Shown: positions 25,929 through 34,592 of the stretch, piece by piece
How the letters are laid out: the number at the start of each line of letters is the position of its first letter
Position numbering within the stretch: position 1 is the first letter of the stretch
From: Bradymonas sp963697525
GTDB taxonomy: Bacteria > Myxococcota_A > Bradymonadia > Bradymonadales > Bradymonadaceae
Direction: 5' to 3'
Assembly: GCA_963697525.1 (NCBI GenBank)
Contig: OY969087.1
Location: 4,898,001 to 4,962,000 of the forward strand
Length of the DNA: 64,000 nucleotides
Position numbers and translations under genes: made by a program
Notes under the pieces: model-generated
What the model was told of the DNA's origin: nothing
Databases searched by the model: none
Seen by the model: the letters and a program-made list of their open reading frames with translations, nothing else

Positions 25929-26434
25929 GCCTGCTCCTCGACCTCGGCCCGCTTGCCGCCACGTTGCGCGACTTCGAGCAGGGCCTGCGCGCGTTTGCGA
26001 TGCGGCGACTCCTCCGGCAACGCCTCGGCCGCCGCCTTCAGCGTGTGCACGGCCGCCTCGTACTGAGTTGCGCGCACCTGCGCCTCGCCCAGCTTCGCCA
26101 ACGCCTCGGCGTTGTCCGAATCGAGCTCGCACGCCTTGCTCAACTCATCGACCGCGTCGGCGTATTGCGCCTGACGCAGGAGGATGTCGCCCAGCAGGAG
26201 GTGGGGAAAGGCGAGACTCTGGTCGAGCACCGCGGCTCCTCTCAACAGAACTTCGGCCTCGTCGAGCCCGTTGTTGGCGTAAAACTGGTACGCCTTATTT
26301 ACGACCACGGTGATGAAGTCGTCGTCGACTCCGAACAAATCCGCGGTCTTCTCGCCCTCCATCACACGCCGCGTGAACTCACGTAGAGCCTGGTTGGTAG
26401 GGTCGTCCTGGGTCTGCTTTTTCAATTTGCTCAT
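25925..26434 (-). CDS. TPR protein resembling LcrH/SycD-type secretion chaperones
   Basis: The product has 169 residues, the usual size for LcrH/SycD chaperones. Three TPRs are visible: VVNKAYQFYANNGLDEAEVL, PHLLLGDILLRQAQYADAV and AEALAKLGEAQVRATQYEAA. The segment FYANNGLDEAEVLLRG followed by AVLDQS matches the first-TPR pattern of type III secretion class II chaperones, which hold translocator subunits. No secretion-apparatus genes are in the window, so the assignment rests on repeat pattern, size and the adjacent Met/Gln-rich putative substrate. A general TPR adaptor is an alternative. Confidence 0.6.
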   Translation of the reverse strand: MSKLKKQTQDDPTNQALREFTRRVMEGEKTADLFGVDDDFITVVVNKAYQFYANNGLDEAEVLLRGAAVLDQSLAFPHLLLGDILLRQAQYADAVDELSKACELDSDNAEALAKLGEAQVRATQYEAAVHTLKAAAEALPEESPHRKRAQALLEVAQRGGKRAEVEEQA

Positions 26435-26509
26435 TTGGCTATCCGTTATTGCAGGCAACAGGTGCCACAAAATGCGGCGCTGACATTCCAGAAAGTAGTG
26501 CGACCTCGA

Positions 26510-27511
26510 TCACACGCGCATGTTGTTGATCACCGCCTTCAAGGTGTCGTGCTGCGACTTCATCATGTTCGACATCATCGAGAACAACTCGTTGGTCTGT
26601 TGCAGTTGGGTGTTGGCCTCCTGCAGCAATGCGGCTCGTTCCTCAGGCTTGACGGACTTGAGCTCTTCCATCGCAGCCTGCGGGTCGGTACTCATCAAGT
26701 TCATCAGGTCAGTGACATTCACGTCAGTCATCGACTTCTTGCCGTCAGACTTCTTCGAGCCTTCGGTCGACTTCGACTTCGCCGATTTCGACGACTTGTC
26801 CGCCTTGTCTGCCTTGTCCGCCTTGTGAGTGCCCGACGACTTGTCGGTCCCGGATGTGCCGTGGGTTTCCGCGGCGCGCTCAGCTCCGTTGGCACCCTGG
26901 CGTCCGAGAAGCCTATCGATCATGGGGGCGTACTTTTTCGCCAACTCGGCCAGGCCCGCCGGCGGGTTGGCAAAGCCCGCGGCCAACGTGACCGCGTCGC
27001 TAATTCCATCGAGCACGCCACCAGAGTTCGCGTGTGCGCCGGCCTCGCCAATCGAGGTCTGGGCGTCGTGGAGCAGGTTGCTCATCTTGTCGAGGCGGCT
27101 CTCCCAGCGATTCTGAAAGCTCACCAGGTCCTGCACGCCGTGACCCTGTACCTGAACCAGCGCCGGGGGGTTGTCTTCGAGCCCGTTCCACTCCTGCTGG
27201 ATCTGCTCCTTGATGCCCTCGAGCTCGCGCTTTTGCGCCGGGTCGCTGGTGTGGGCGATCTGGTCGTCGAGCCGATTCAGCGTATTCTGTACGTCGTGCT
27301 CCATGCGGTTCATGCGAGGCGTGACCTTGCGCTCGTAGAACGTCAGGAAACGTTCGTCCCCGCCGCTCTTGACGATCATGCCCCCATAGTGGGGGTCGTG
27401 CATCGCGTTCACGTTGTGACCGGCAATTGTTCCGTCCGAGTTTAGGTCGGCCCCGGTTTGTTGCTCTTGCCAATTGTTCATCCTGCCGTTTACGCCATGG
27501 ACATTTCCCAT
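26510..27511 (-). CDS. Putative secreted/filament-like protein of unknown family
   Basis: The product has 333 residues from ATG 27511; a longer frame from a TTG at 27652 has no ribosome site. The N-terminus is Gly/Asn-rich with no signal peptide. The middle is helical and includes a low-complexity Lys/Ser/Asp linker (about residues 200-250, TDKSSGTHKADKADKADKSS). The C-terminal 70 residues are predicted helical, rich in Met, Gln and Asn, and end in LFSMMSNMMKSQHDTLKAVINNMRV-like sequence, reminiscent of needle, EspA-like or translocator subunits. Gene order (substrate then LcrH-like chaperone) supports a secreted substrate. It is less GC-rich than its neighbours. The family is not recognised. 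Confidence 0.55.
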   Translation of the reverse strand: MGNVHGVNGRMNNWQEQQTGADLNSDGTIAGHNVNAMHDPHYGGMIVKSGGDERFLTFYERKVTPRMNRMEHDVQNTLNRLDDQIAHTSDPAQKRELEGIKEQIQQEWNGLEDNPPALVQVQGHGVQDLVSFQNRWESRLDKMSNLLHDAQTSIGEAGAHANSGGVLDGISDAVTLAAGFANPPAGLAELAKKYAPMIDRLLGRQGANGAERAAETHGTSGTDKSSGTHKADKADKADKSSKSAKSKSTEGSKKSDGKKSMTDVNVTDLMNLMSTDPQAAMEELKSVKPEERAALLQEANTQLQQTNELFSMMSNMMKSQHDTLKAVINNMRV

Positions 27512-28088
27512 TATCCGTTCTCCGTCTGAGGTAAATTGTTCCGCCAAGGAGGCGATGCCCCCCTCATAATGGTTTTCGGCAAAAACACCCAAATCGTTGC
27601 GTACTTTCTTGAAGTTTTTTGTCGACACCACACCAAAACTCTTTATCCACAAACACTTACAGAATCACAGAAATCGACACCCTCTGTTTGAGTCTGTTCG
27701 GGGGTCCGTCGTGAAGTCGCCCGTCGTCGCGGGACACAGGGCCCCGACTCCGACGCGCGATGTGGGCAGGCTGATGCTGTCGCAGAACCGTTGGGGACAG
27801 GGCTTCCAGCCCCCGTTTCCGAGGGCTAGAAGCCCTCTCACCGATGGCGATTCGGGCCTTTTGCGACAGCCTCAGGCTGCCTGCGCGCCAGCAGTAGCGG
27901 GGAGGCCGGTGGGTGCTTCCGTAGCCGGCGAATGGTTCGGGTGGCTCTGGGGCCGGCGGAGGAATCGCCCTCCGGCCGAACCCGCGGGTCGAGGCTGCGC
28001 TCCACAGATTTACAAGTCGCTCTTGGCGTGGGACCAGCATCGCTCTACACTCGCGGGCGTCCACTGAACGCACGATCAGAGGCCACCG
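27512..28088. other. Divergent intergenic region with repeat element
   Basis: This 577-bp stretch separates the putative secreted-protein gene (minus) from the helicase gene (plus). No gene is supported: open frames here lack ribosome sites and family features. The left part (27512-27700) is AT-richer and likely holds the promoter of the minus-strand genes. A nested inverted repeat lies at 27776-27870. Confidence 0.6.
27776..27870. repeat. Nested inverted-repeat element, REP/MITE-like
   Basis: Outer arms GCTGTCGCAGAA (27776-27787) and TTTTGCGACAGC (27859-27870) are complementary with one mismatch. Inside, AGGGCTTCCAGCCC (27799-27812) pairs with GGGCTAGAAGCCCT (27823-27836) with one mismatch around a 10-base loop. 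The two-level symmetry in non-coding DNA resembles dispersed palindromic elements. No coding capacity or target-site duplication was identified. Confidence 0.6.
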
Positions 28089-30092
28089 GTGAAGCGATAC
28101 ACTCTCAAAAAAGAACAGCGCAGCGGTTCGTCGGTCATCGACTACGACAACGACCTCAACGAACAGCAGCGCCAGGTGGTCACGGCGGGTTCGGGGCCGA
28201 TGCTGGTCATCGCGGGGGCGGGTTCGGGCAAGACCCACACGCTGACCTACCGGGTGGCGCACCTGGTCGAGAAGGGAGTCGACCCGCAGAATATCCTGCT
28301 GTTGACGTTTACCAATAAGGCGGCGCGGGCGATGACCGAGCGGGTGTGCGACCTGCTCAACTTGAACGTGTCGTCGCTGTGGAGCGGGACGTTTCACAGT
28401 ATCGGCAACCGTATCTTGCGCCGCGAGGCGACCAAACTGGGCTACCGGGAGGACTACAGCATTCTGGACTCGGAGGACGCCGGCACGCTGATGCGCGCGT
28501 GTTTGGCCGACGCCAACGTGGGGCATCTGGACCGCCGCTTTCCCAAAGGGCGGGTGTTGAGCCGCATCTACAGCTATTGCGTCAACACCCAGCAAACCGT
28601 CGAGGCCATCCTCGCCGAGCGCTATCCCTACTTCGAAGAGCTCGCCCAGCCCATCCGACGGGTGTTTCGCCTGTACCAGACGCGCAAACTCGAGATGTCG
28701 TTGATGGACTTCGACGACCTTTTGCTCAATTGGAAACACCTGCTCGAAAACCACGACGACGTGCGCGACGCCTACGCGCGCAAATTCGAGCACGTGCTCG
28801 TCGACGAGTACCAGGACACCAACCACCTGCAGGGCGAGATCGTCGACCTGATGGCCTCGATGCACCAGAATTTGATGGTGGTGGGCGACGACTGCCAGAG
28901 CATCTACGCGTTTCGCGGGGCCGACTACCGCAATATCCTGGAGTTTCCGCAGCGCTACGCGACCTGCCGCGAGTACAAGCTGGAGACGAATTACCGGTCG
29001 ACGCCCCAGATCCTGGACATGGCCAACGCGTCCATTCGGTTCAACAAGAACCAATTCCAGAAGACGCTCACGAGCGCGCGCCAGGACGGCGAGCGCCCTG
29101 CCCTGATCAAGCTTCGCAACGTCGACCAGCAGGCGGAGTTCGTCTGCCAGCGCATCCTGGAGTTGGCCGACGAGGGGCTCTCGCTCGATGAGGTGGCGGT
29201 GCTGTACCGCTCGCACCACCACTCGATGGAGCTACAGGTCGAGATGACCCGCCGCGGCATTCCCTACGTGGTGCGCTCGGGCATGCGCTTCTTCGAGCAG
29301 GCCCATATCAAGGACGTGCTGAGCTACCTGAAGTTTTTGTACAACCCGCGCGACGAGCTCAGCTTCCTGCGGCTCGCCGGCCAGTGGCGCGGCATCGGCT
29401 CGAAGCGCTCCCAGGACATCTGGATGTACGTGCAGAGCCAGGCCGACCCGCTGGACGCGATCACCCACAAAAAGCTCATCGACTCGCTGCCCAAGCGGGC
29501 CAACAGCTCCTGGAAGAAGGCGTCCAGCCTGCTGGCGACGCTTCGCGACAAGCGCATGTCCGGAACGCCCGGCGAGCTCATCGAAACCGTCCTGGAGCGC
29601 GCCTATTCGGAGTACGCGCAGCGCACCTACGAGGAGAACGTCGACAACCGCATCGCCGACCTCGAGCAACTGGCCAATTACGCCGACCAATACGGCGATA
29701 TCGACCATTTTCTTGGCGAGATCTCACTTTTGTCGGGCCTGTCCGGCCAGGAAATCTTGGTCGGCGGCGATGTCCCCGATGAGTACGTCACGCTGTCGTC
29801 GATCCACCAGGCCAAGGGCCTGGAGTGGACGACGGTGTTCGGCCTGTGGCTCTCCGACGGGCAATTCCCCAGCTCGCGCGCCGAGAGCGACGCCGAAATC
29901 GAGGAGGAGCGCCGGCTGTTCTACGTGATGACGACGCGCGCGAAGGACGAGCTGTATTTGTGCCAACCGCTGATGCACTACGGGCGGCGCGGCCACCGCA
30001 CCATCCTGCGCGAGTCCGATTTCATCGAGGAGCTTCGCTACTCGAACGAGCTCGACGGCGAGCCCTTCGAGGAGTGGTTGGTCGAGGGCTAA
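28089..30092 (+). CDS. UvrD/PcrA/Rep-type superfamily 1A DNA helicase
   Basis: The product has 667 residues from a GTG start with AGAGG upstream. Helicase motifs in order: Q motif LNEQQRQVV, Walker A GAGSGKT (near 45), TFTNKAA, Walker B VDEYQDTN, GDDCQSIYAFRGA, NYRST, SSIHQAKGLEW and LFYVMTTRAKDELYL. It is an ATP-dependent 3'-5' DNA unwinding enzyme, probably in repair or replication restart. It is shorter than typical UvrD (about 720). No nuclease domain is seen, so it is not AddA or RecB. Confidence 0.92.
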   Translation: MKRYTLKKEQRSGSSVIDYDNDLNEQQRQVVTAGSGPMLVIAGAGSGKTHTLTYRVAHLVEKGVDPQNILLLTFTNKAARAMTERVCDLLNLNVSSLWSGTFHSIGNRILRREATKLGYREDYSILDSEDAGTLMRACLADANVGHLDRRFPKGRVLSRIYSYCVNTQQTVEAILAERYPYFEELAQPIRRVFRLYQTRKLEMSLMDFDDLLLNWKHLLENHDDVRDAYARKFEHVLVDEYQDTNHLQGEIVDLMASMHQNLMVVGDDCQSIYAFRGADYRNILEFPQRYATCREYKLETNYRSTPQILDMANASIRFNKNQFQKTLTSARQDGERPALIKLRNVDQQAEFVCQRILELADEGLSLDEVAVLYRSHHHSMELQVEMTRRGIPYVVRSGMRFFEQAHIKDVLSYLKFLYNPRDELSFLRLAGQWRGIGSKRSQDIWMYVQSQADPLDAITHKKLIDSLPKRANSSWKKASSLLATLRDKRMSGTPGELIETVLERAYSEYAQRTYEENVDNRIADLEQLANYADQYGDIDHFLGEISLLSGLSGQEILVGGDVPDEYVTLSSIHQAKGLEWTTVFGLWLSDGQFPSSRAESDAEIEEERRLFYVMTTRAKDELYLCQPLMHYGRRGHRTILRESDFIEELRYSNELDGEPFEEWLVEG

Positions 30093-30174
30093 GCGGCCCC
30101 CTATTGCACCTGGGCGGCGACTCCACTAAAACGCTGCCTGCGAGCAGTCCCCCCGAACCTGTGGAGTAGACGAG

Positions 30175-31056
30175 ATGGAACTTCGTGGAGCATTTACCGC
30201 GCTGATCACGCCTTTTCGAAACGGCGAGGTCGACGTCGAGGCATTGAAGGCTCTGGTCGAGCGCCAGATCGAAGGCGGCATTCATGGCCTGGTTCCCTGC
30301 GGGACGACGGGCGAGACGGCGACGATGACCGAAGAGGAGCAACTGCTGGTCATTCGCACCGTCGTCGAGGCGGCCGACGGGCGGGTGCCCATCGTGGCAG
30401 GCACCGGGTCGAATAACACCGAGAAAACGGTCGAGTACACCCGCAAGGTCGCCGAGATCGACGGCGTGGACGCGGCTCTGGTGGTCGTGCCCTATTATAA
30501 CAAGCCCGACCAGAAGGGATTGCTCGGCCACTTCACCACGGTCGCCGACGAGGGCGGCCTGCCGGTCGTGCTGTACAACGTGCCCGGGCGCACCGTGCGC
30601 TCGCTGACGCCGCAGACCGTGGGCAAGCTCGCCGACCACGACAATATCATCGCCATCAAAGAGGCCACTGGCGACCTGCGCTTCGACACCGAGGTGCTCG
30701 AGGCGGTCGACGGAAAGATCGCCGTGCTCTCCGGCGACGATTTTACGACCTTCCCCCTGCTCGCCTGCGGCGGCACCGGCTGCGTGTCGGTGGTCTCTAA
30801 TATCGACCCCGCGTCGATGAGCCGCATGTGCGACGCGGCCTTCGAGGGCCACTACGCGCTGGCCCGCCGGCTGCATATGAAGATCCAGCCGCTGGCGCGC
30901 GCGCTGTTCTCGGCGCCGAACCCGGTTCCCGCCAAGACAATCGCGTCTATGCTGGAGTGGTGTACCGCCGAGGTCCGCGCTCCGCTGTATGAAGTCGACG
31001 ACGAGGTGCGCGTGGCGCTCGCCGAACTCATCGAGGACTATCAGCTCAACGGATAA
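30175..31056 (+). CDS. dapA: 4-hydroxy-tetrahydrodipicolinate synthase
   Basis: The product has 293 residues, standard length. It condenses pyruvate with aspartate semialdehyde in lysine and diaminopimelate synthesis. The substrate loop GTTGETATM, Tyr134 in YNVPGRT and the Schiff-base Lys162 in IKEATGD are all present. GGAG lies upstream of the ATG. The dapB gene begins 4 bp downstream, forming a two-gene lysine/peptidoglycan-precursor operon. Confidence 0.96.
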   Translation: MELRGAFTALITPFRNGEVDVEALKALVERQIEGGIHGLVPCGTTGETATMTEEEQLLVIRTVVEAADGRVPIVAGTGSNNTEKTVEYTRKVAEIDGVDAALVVVPYYNKPDQKGLLGHFTTVADEGGLPVVLYNVPGRTVRSLTPQTVGKLADHDNIIAIKEATGDLRFDTEVLEAVDGKIAVLSGDDFTTFPLLACGGTGCVSVVSNIDPASMSRMCDAAFEGHYALARRLHMKIQPLARALFSAPNPVPAKTIASMLEWCTAEVRAPLYEVDDEVRVALAELIEDYQLNG

Positions 31057-31060
31057 CACT

Positions 31061-31852
31061 ATGGATCGCGAAGTCTTTGTCGCCATCGTCGGCGCCGAGG
31101 GGCGCATGGGCACCGAGTTGTTGGAGAACGCCTCCGACATGGACGGGGTCATCATCACCGACGCCATCGTACGCCCGGGAAGCCCGGTTATCGGCACACA
31201 CCTGGGCCCCGATGCGGTGCACGCCACCGACGACATGGAGACGGCGATTGAAAACGCCGACGTCGTCATCGACTTCTCCAGCCCCCGGTCCTGTCGCGCG
31301 GCGGCCGCCGTCGCCGCCAAATACAAGACCGCCTTCGTCAGCGGCACCACCGGTCTGGACGACGAGGGCGTCGCCGAGATCAAGGGCTGGTCGAGCGAGT
31401 CGGCGGTGCTGTGGGCGGCGAACTTCTCGGTGGGTGTCAACGTGCTCGAGCGCCTCGTCGAGCTGGCCACCCGCGCGGTGGGCGACGGCTTCGACATCGA
31501 GGTGCTCGAGGCGCACCATCGCAACAAGGTCGACGCGCCCAGCGGCACGGCCCTTTTCTTGGGCGAAGCGGCGGCTCGAGCGCGCGGGGTGAGCCTGGAC
31601 GAAGACGGCGTGTTTGCCCGCCAGGGCAACGTGGGCACGCGCGGCGACGAGGAGATCGGCTTTTCGGTCGTGCGCGGCGGCGACATCGTCGGCGAGCATA
31701 CCGTGTTCTTATGCGGCCCCGGCGAGCGCCTCGAGCTCACGCACCGGGCGAGCGACCGGGGCATCTTCGCCCGCGGCGCGCTGCGCGCCGCCGCCTGGAT
31801 CGCCGGCCAAGAGCCCGGCTGGTACTCGATGAAGGACGTGCTCTTCGGCTGA
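31061..31852 (+). CDS. dapB: 4-hydroxy-tetrahydrodipicolinate reductase
   Basis: The product has 263 residues. It reduces the DapA product with NAD(P)H. The nucleotide-binding motif is VGAEGRMG; the active-site motif is EAHHRNKVDAPSGTA with catalytic His and Lys; GTTGLD and the C-terminal dimer region are typical. The ATG at 31061 follows dapA by 4 bp; an upstream in-frame extension lies inside dapA. A perfect 31-bp inverted repeat follows the gene. Confidence 0.95.
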   Translation: MDREVFVAIVGAEGRMGTELLENASDMDGVIITDAIVRPGSPVIGTHLGPDAVHATDDMETAIENADVVIDFSSPRSCRAAAAVAAKYKTAFVSGTTGLDDEGVAEIKGWSSESAVLWAANFSVGVNVLERLVELATRAVGDGFDIEVLEAHHRNKVDAPSGTALFLGEAAARARGVSLDEDGVFARQGNVGTRGDEEIGFSVVRGGDIVGEHTVFLCGPGERLELTHRASDRGIFARGALRAAAWIAGQEPGWYSMKDVLFG

Positions 31853-31870
31853 ACAGCGAACTTCATTATC

Positions 31871-31950
31871 TCACCACAGAGGTCACAGAGGGCACAGAGG
31901 AAAGCTTACTTTTTGGCAGTCCTCTGTGCCCTCTGTGACCTCTGTGGTGA
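31871..31950. terminator. Perfect 31-bp inverted repeat between convergent genes
   Basis: Left arm 31871-31901 is the exact reverse complement of 31920-31950 around an 18-base loop. Each arm is built from three tandem 9-mers CACAGAGGN. It sits between convergent dapB and enoyl-CoA hydratase, so it can act as a two-way terminator. Its arm sequence resembles CACAGAGG-type dispersed repeats seen in other environmental bacteria, so it may also be a mobile palindrome. Confidence 0.8.
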
Positions 31951-31972
31951 ATGAGCTATTCGGCTACCGCCG

Positions 31973-32752
31973 TTACTTGCCCTTCCACTCGGGGTCGCGT
32001 TTGGCGATGAACGCCATGATGCCCTCGGCGGCGTCTTCGGTGAGCGTGTTGATGGTCAGCTCGTTGTGCAGGGTGCGAAGCGCCTGCTCGAAGCTCATGT
32101 CCTGGGTCTTGTAGAACGCGCGGCGTCCCAGCTTGAGCACCGCCGGGGAGAAGCCGGCGACGCGCTCGGCGAGCTCACCGACTATGGCGTCGAGCTCGTC
32201 GGGGGCGACGGCGTAATTGATGATGCCGTGCTCCTGGGCCTCCTCGGCGCTCAGGCGCTTGCCGGTGAGCATCATCTCCATGGATTTCTTGCGGCCGATA
32301 TTGCGCTGGATGACGGCCATGATCATCATCGGAAACAGCCCGACTTTGATCTCGGGGGTGCCAAAGCTCGCGTTGGTCGAACCCACGGCGATGTCGCAGT
32401 TGAGCATCAACCCGAAGCCGCCGCCCAGCGCGTGTCCGTTGACCCGCGCGATGAGCGGCTTGGTCGACTCGTTCATCGCCAGGAGCATGTCGGCGAAGCC
32501 GCCGCGATCCTCGTGCATGGCCAGCGCGCCGCCGCCCATCTGCTGATCCATCAGGTCGCCGCCGGCGCAAAACGCCTTGTCGCCGGCGCCCGTGATGACG
32601 ACGACGGTGACCTCGTCGCTGTCGGAGAGCTCGCGAAACTTCTTGGTCAGCCCTTTGACGACCGCCCCGGACAGCGCGTTTCGCCGGTTGGGTCGGTTGA
32701 TGGTGACGGTGGCGATGCCGCCTTCGATGTCGGTGAGAATGTCTTCGCTCAT
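31973..32752 (-). CDS. Enoyl-CoA hydratase/isomerase (crotonase) family protein
   Basis: The product has 259 residues, standard for the family. Motifs: NRPNRRNALSG, oxyanion-hole segments AFCAGGDL and HALGGGFGLML, and FGTPEIKVGLFP with the acidic residue typical of hydratases. It hydrates or isomerises acyl-CoA thioesters; the exact substrate is unknown. AAAAGGAGG lies 5 bases before ATG 32752, an excellent ribosome site that rules out the longer frame. A TetR-type palindrome 38 bp upstream suggests control by an acyl-CoA-responsive repressor. Confidence 0.9.
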   Translation of the reverse strand: MSEDILTDIEGGIATVTINRPNRRNALSGAVVKGLTKKFRELSDSDEVTVVVITGAGDKAFCAGGDLMDQQMGGGALAMHEDRGGFADMLLAMNESTKPLIARVNGHALGGGFGLMLNCDIAVGSTNASFGTPEIKVGLFPMMIMAVIQRNIGRKKSMEMMLTGKRLSAEEAQEHGIINYAVAPDELDAIVGELAERVAGFSPAVLKLGRRAFYKTQDMSFEQALRTLHNELTINTLTEDAAEGIMAFIAKRDPEWKGK

Positions 32753-32789
32753 CTTGCCTCCTTTTGATCGTCCAGTTTCTGTACGCATG

Positions 32790-32808
32790 TTAGTGAATAC
32801 TCACTTAA
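32790..32808. promoter_or_regulatory. FadR/TetR-like operator between enoyl-CoA hydratase and prmA
   Basis: AGTGA-ATAC-TCACT (32792-32805) is a perfect inverted repeat within TTAGTGAATACTCACTTAA. It closely resembles TetR-family operators of fatty-acid degradation genes (for example the Bacillus FadR consensus TGAATGANTANTCATTCA). It lies upstream of the divergent enoyl-CoA hydratase. The regulator gene is not in the window. Confidence 0.55.
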
Positions 32809-32892
32809 GCGCGGTTCGTCAATGGACCACTGGTGTGGACAGCCCACCGTCACCCAACTAAAACTACACCCGCCCACTACCTCGGGAGTCCG

Positions 32893-33828
32893 ATGAGCGA
32901 CAACAAGCACGAAGACAACGACAATTGGTATCGTCTCACGCTGTTGGTGGAGGCGGAGCGCGCGCTGGACGCCATCGCCCTGCTCTGGGAGCTGGACGCG
33001 GCCGGCGTGGAGACCCAGGACAGCGACACCTACGCCGACGACGGCACCATCGAGCCGGTGCCCGAGGGCACCAACCGGCTGGTGGCGTTCTTTCAAAAGT
33101 CCACACCGGCGGCAGCCGCTGCCCTTCAAACCGACGTCGTCGACGCACTCCAGCAGGCCGACATCACGCCGCTGGCGATCACCTGCGGCACGTTCACCGA
33201 CCGCAGTTGGGAGACGGCCTGGAAGGATTACTTCCACCCGACGGTCATCGCCCCGCGGGTCATCGTGGGGCCGCCGTGGGAGGAGTTCGAGGCGCCCGAG
33301 GACGGCACGAAGCTGGTTATCGAGCCGGGCATGGCCTTCGGCACCGGCACCCACGAGACCACCCAACTCTGTGCGGAGCGCATCGACCGGCTGCTCGCCG
33401 AGAGCGAGGAGCCGCCTACTGTGCTCGATGTGGGCTGCGGATCGGCGATCCTGTCGATGATCGCCAAGCGTCTGGGGGCCGCGCGCGTGGTGGGCATCGA
33501 CATCGACGAGACCGCCGTGGACGTGGCTCGCGAAAACCTCCGGGTCAACGACCTCGGCGGCGACATCGAGCTGTCGACGACCCCCGTCGGCCAGCTCGGC
33601 GAGACGTTCGACATCGTCGTCGCCAATATTCTGACCCATATTTTGTTGCATATCCGCGAGGACCTCGTCGCCCGGGTCGCCCCCGGCGGCGTGCTGTTGC
33701 TCAGCGGGATCACCGAGGAGCAGTCCGACCAAATCCGCGAGGCGTTCCTGGGCGACGGCCTGGTGGAGGTGGCCATGGACCAAAAAGGCGAGTGGGTCTG
33801 CTTCGAACTTCGCCGGGAGGAGGGATGA
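32893..33828 (+). CDS. prmA: Ribosomal protein L11 methyltransferase
   Basis: The product has 311 residues. It uses SAM to methylate ribosomal protein L11. The N-terminal substrate-recognition domain is followed by a Rossmann methyltransferase domain with PGMAFGTGTHETT, DVGCGSAILSM, GIDIDETAV and VVANILTHILL. The ATG at 32893 has GGGAG upstream. It overlaps rsmE by 4 bp (ATGA), so the two rRNA/ribosome methyltransferases are co-translated. Confidence 0.94.
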   Translation: MSDNKHEDNDNWYRLTLLVEAERALDAIALLWELDAAGVETQDSDTYADDGTIEPVPEGTNRLVAFFQKSTPAAAAALQTDVVDALQQADITPLAITCGTFTDRSWETAWKDYFHPTVIAPRVIVGPPWEEFEAPEDGTKLVIEPGMAFGTGTHETTQLCAERIDRLLAESEEPPTVLDVGCGSAILSMIAKRLGAARVVGIDIDETAVDVARENLRVNDLGGDIELSTTPVGQLGETFDIVVANILTHILLHIREDLVARVAPGGVLLLSGITEEQSDQIREAFLGDGLVEVAMDQKGEWVCFELRREEG

Positions 33829-34592
33829 GGCGCGCGCCGCTCCAACCCCAGGAAATGCCTCCCGAGGGGCGCACCGGCGCCGACTTCGGGCTCCCCGAGC
33901 GGGTGGCGCACTACCTGCGCGACGTGCTGCGCATGCAGTCTGGCCAGCGCGTCGAGCTATTCGACGGCAGCGGCCGGGTGGTGATGGCGACCATCGTCGA
34001 AGCCGACGCAGACAAGGTCGTGGTGCGCGTCGACGACGACCGGCGCACCGAGCGTGGCGAGAGCCCGTGCGCGATCACCCTCCTCCAGGCGATGCCCAAG
34101 GGAAAGCGCTTCGAATTGGTCCTCGAGAAGGCCACCGAGTTGGGCGTCGCGCGCATCATCCCGCTGGAGACCAGCCGCACCGTCGTGCATATCAGCGACG
34201 CGAAGGTCGACCGCAAGCTCGATCGCTGGGAGCGGGTGGTCAACGCCGCCGCGCGCCAGTGCCAGCGCACGGTCACGCCCGCTATCGCCGAGCCCATGGG
34301 CGTCGGTGCGGCCATCGAGGCGGTGCGCGACATGCCGAGCTTTGTGGCCCATACCGGCGAGGGATTACCGTCGGTGGCGGCCGCGCTCGAGGAGGCGGGC
34401 CTGCTCGGCGAGCGTCCGGCCGCAGCGGGCGTGTGGATTGGGCCCGAAGGTGGGTTCGACGACGACGAAATCGGCGCCCTCGCCGACGCCGGGGTGCGCG
34501 CGGTGCATATGGGGCCGCGTGTGCTGCGCGCGGAGACCGCCGGTCTGGTGGCGGTGTCGCTCTTGCAGACCTACCTGGGAGACCTGGCGTGA
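33825..34592 (+). CDS. rsmE: 16S rRNA m3U1498 methyltransferase
   Basis: The product has 255 residues. It is a SPOUT-family enzyme: N-terminal PUA-like region (HYLRDVLRMQSGQRVELFDG), then the knot domain with MPKGKRFELVLEKATELGV, RQCQRTV, WIGPEGGFDDDE and LGPRVLRAETA-like sequence (MGPRVLRAETAG). A strong GGAGGAGGG precedes the ATG, which overlaps the prmA stop. The gene also overlaps the next one by 4 bp (GTGA). Confidence 0.94.
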   Translation: MRRAPLQPQEMPPEGRTGADFGLPERVAHYLRDVLRMQSGQRVELFDGSGRVVMATIVEADADKVVVRVDDDRRTERGESPCAITLLQAMPKGKRFELVLEKATELGVARIIPLETSRTVVHISDAKVDRKLDRWERVVNAAARQCQRTVTPAIAEPMGVGAAIEAVRDMPSFVAHTGEGLPSVAAALEEAGLLGERPAAAGVWIGPEGGFDDDEIGALADAGVRAVHMGPRVLRAETAGLVAVSLLQTYLGDLA

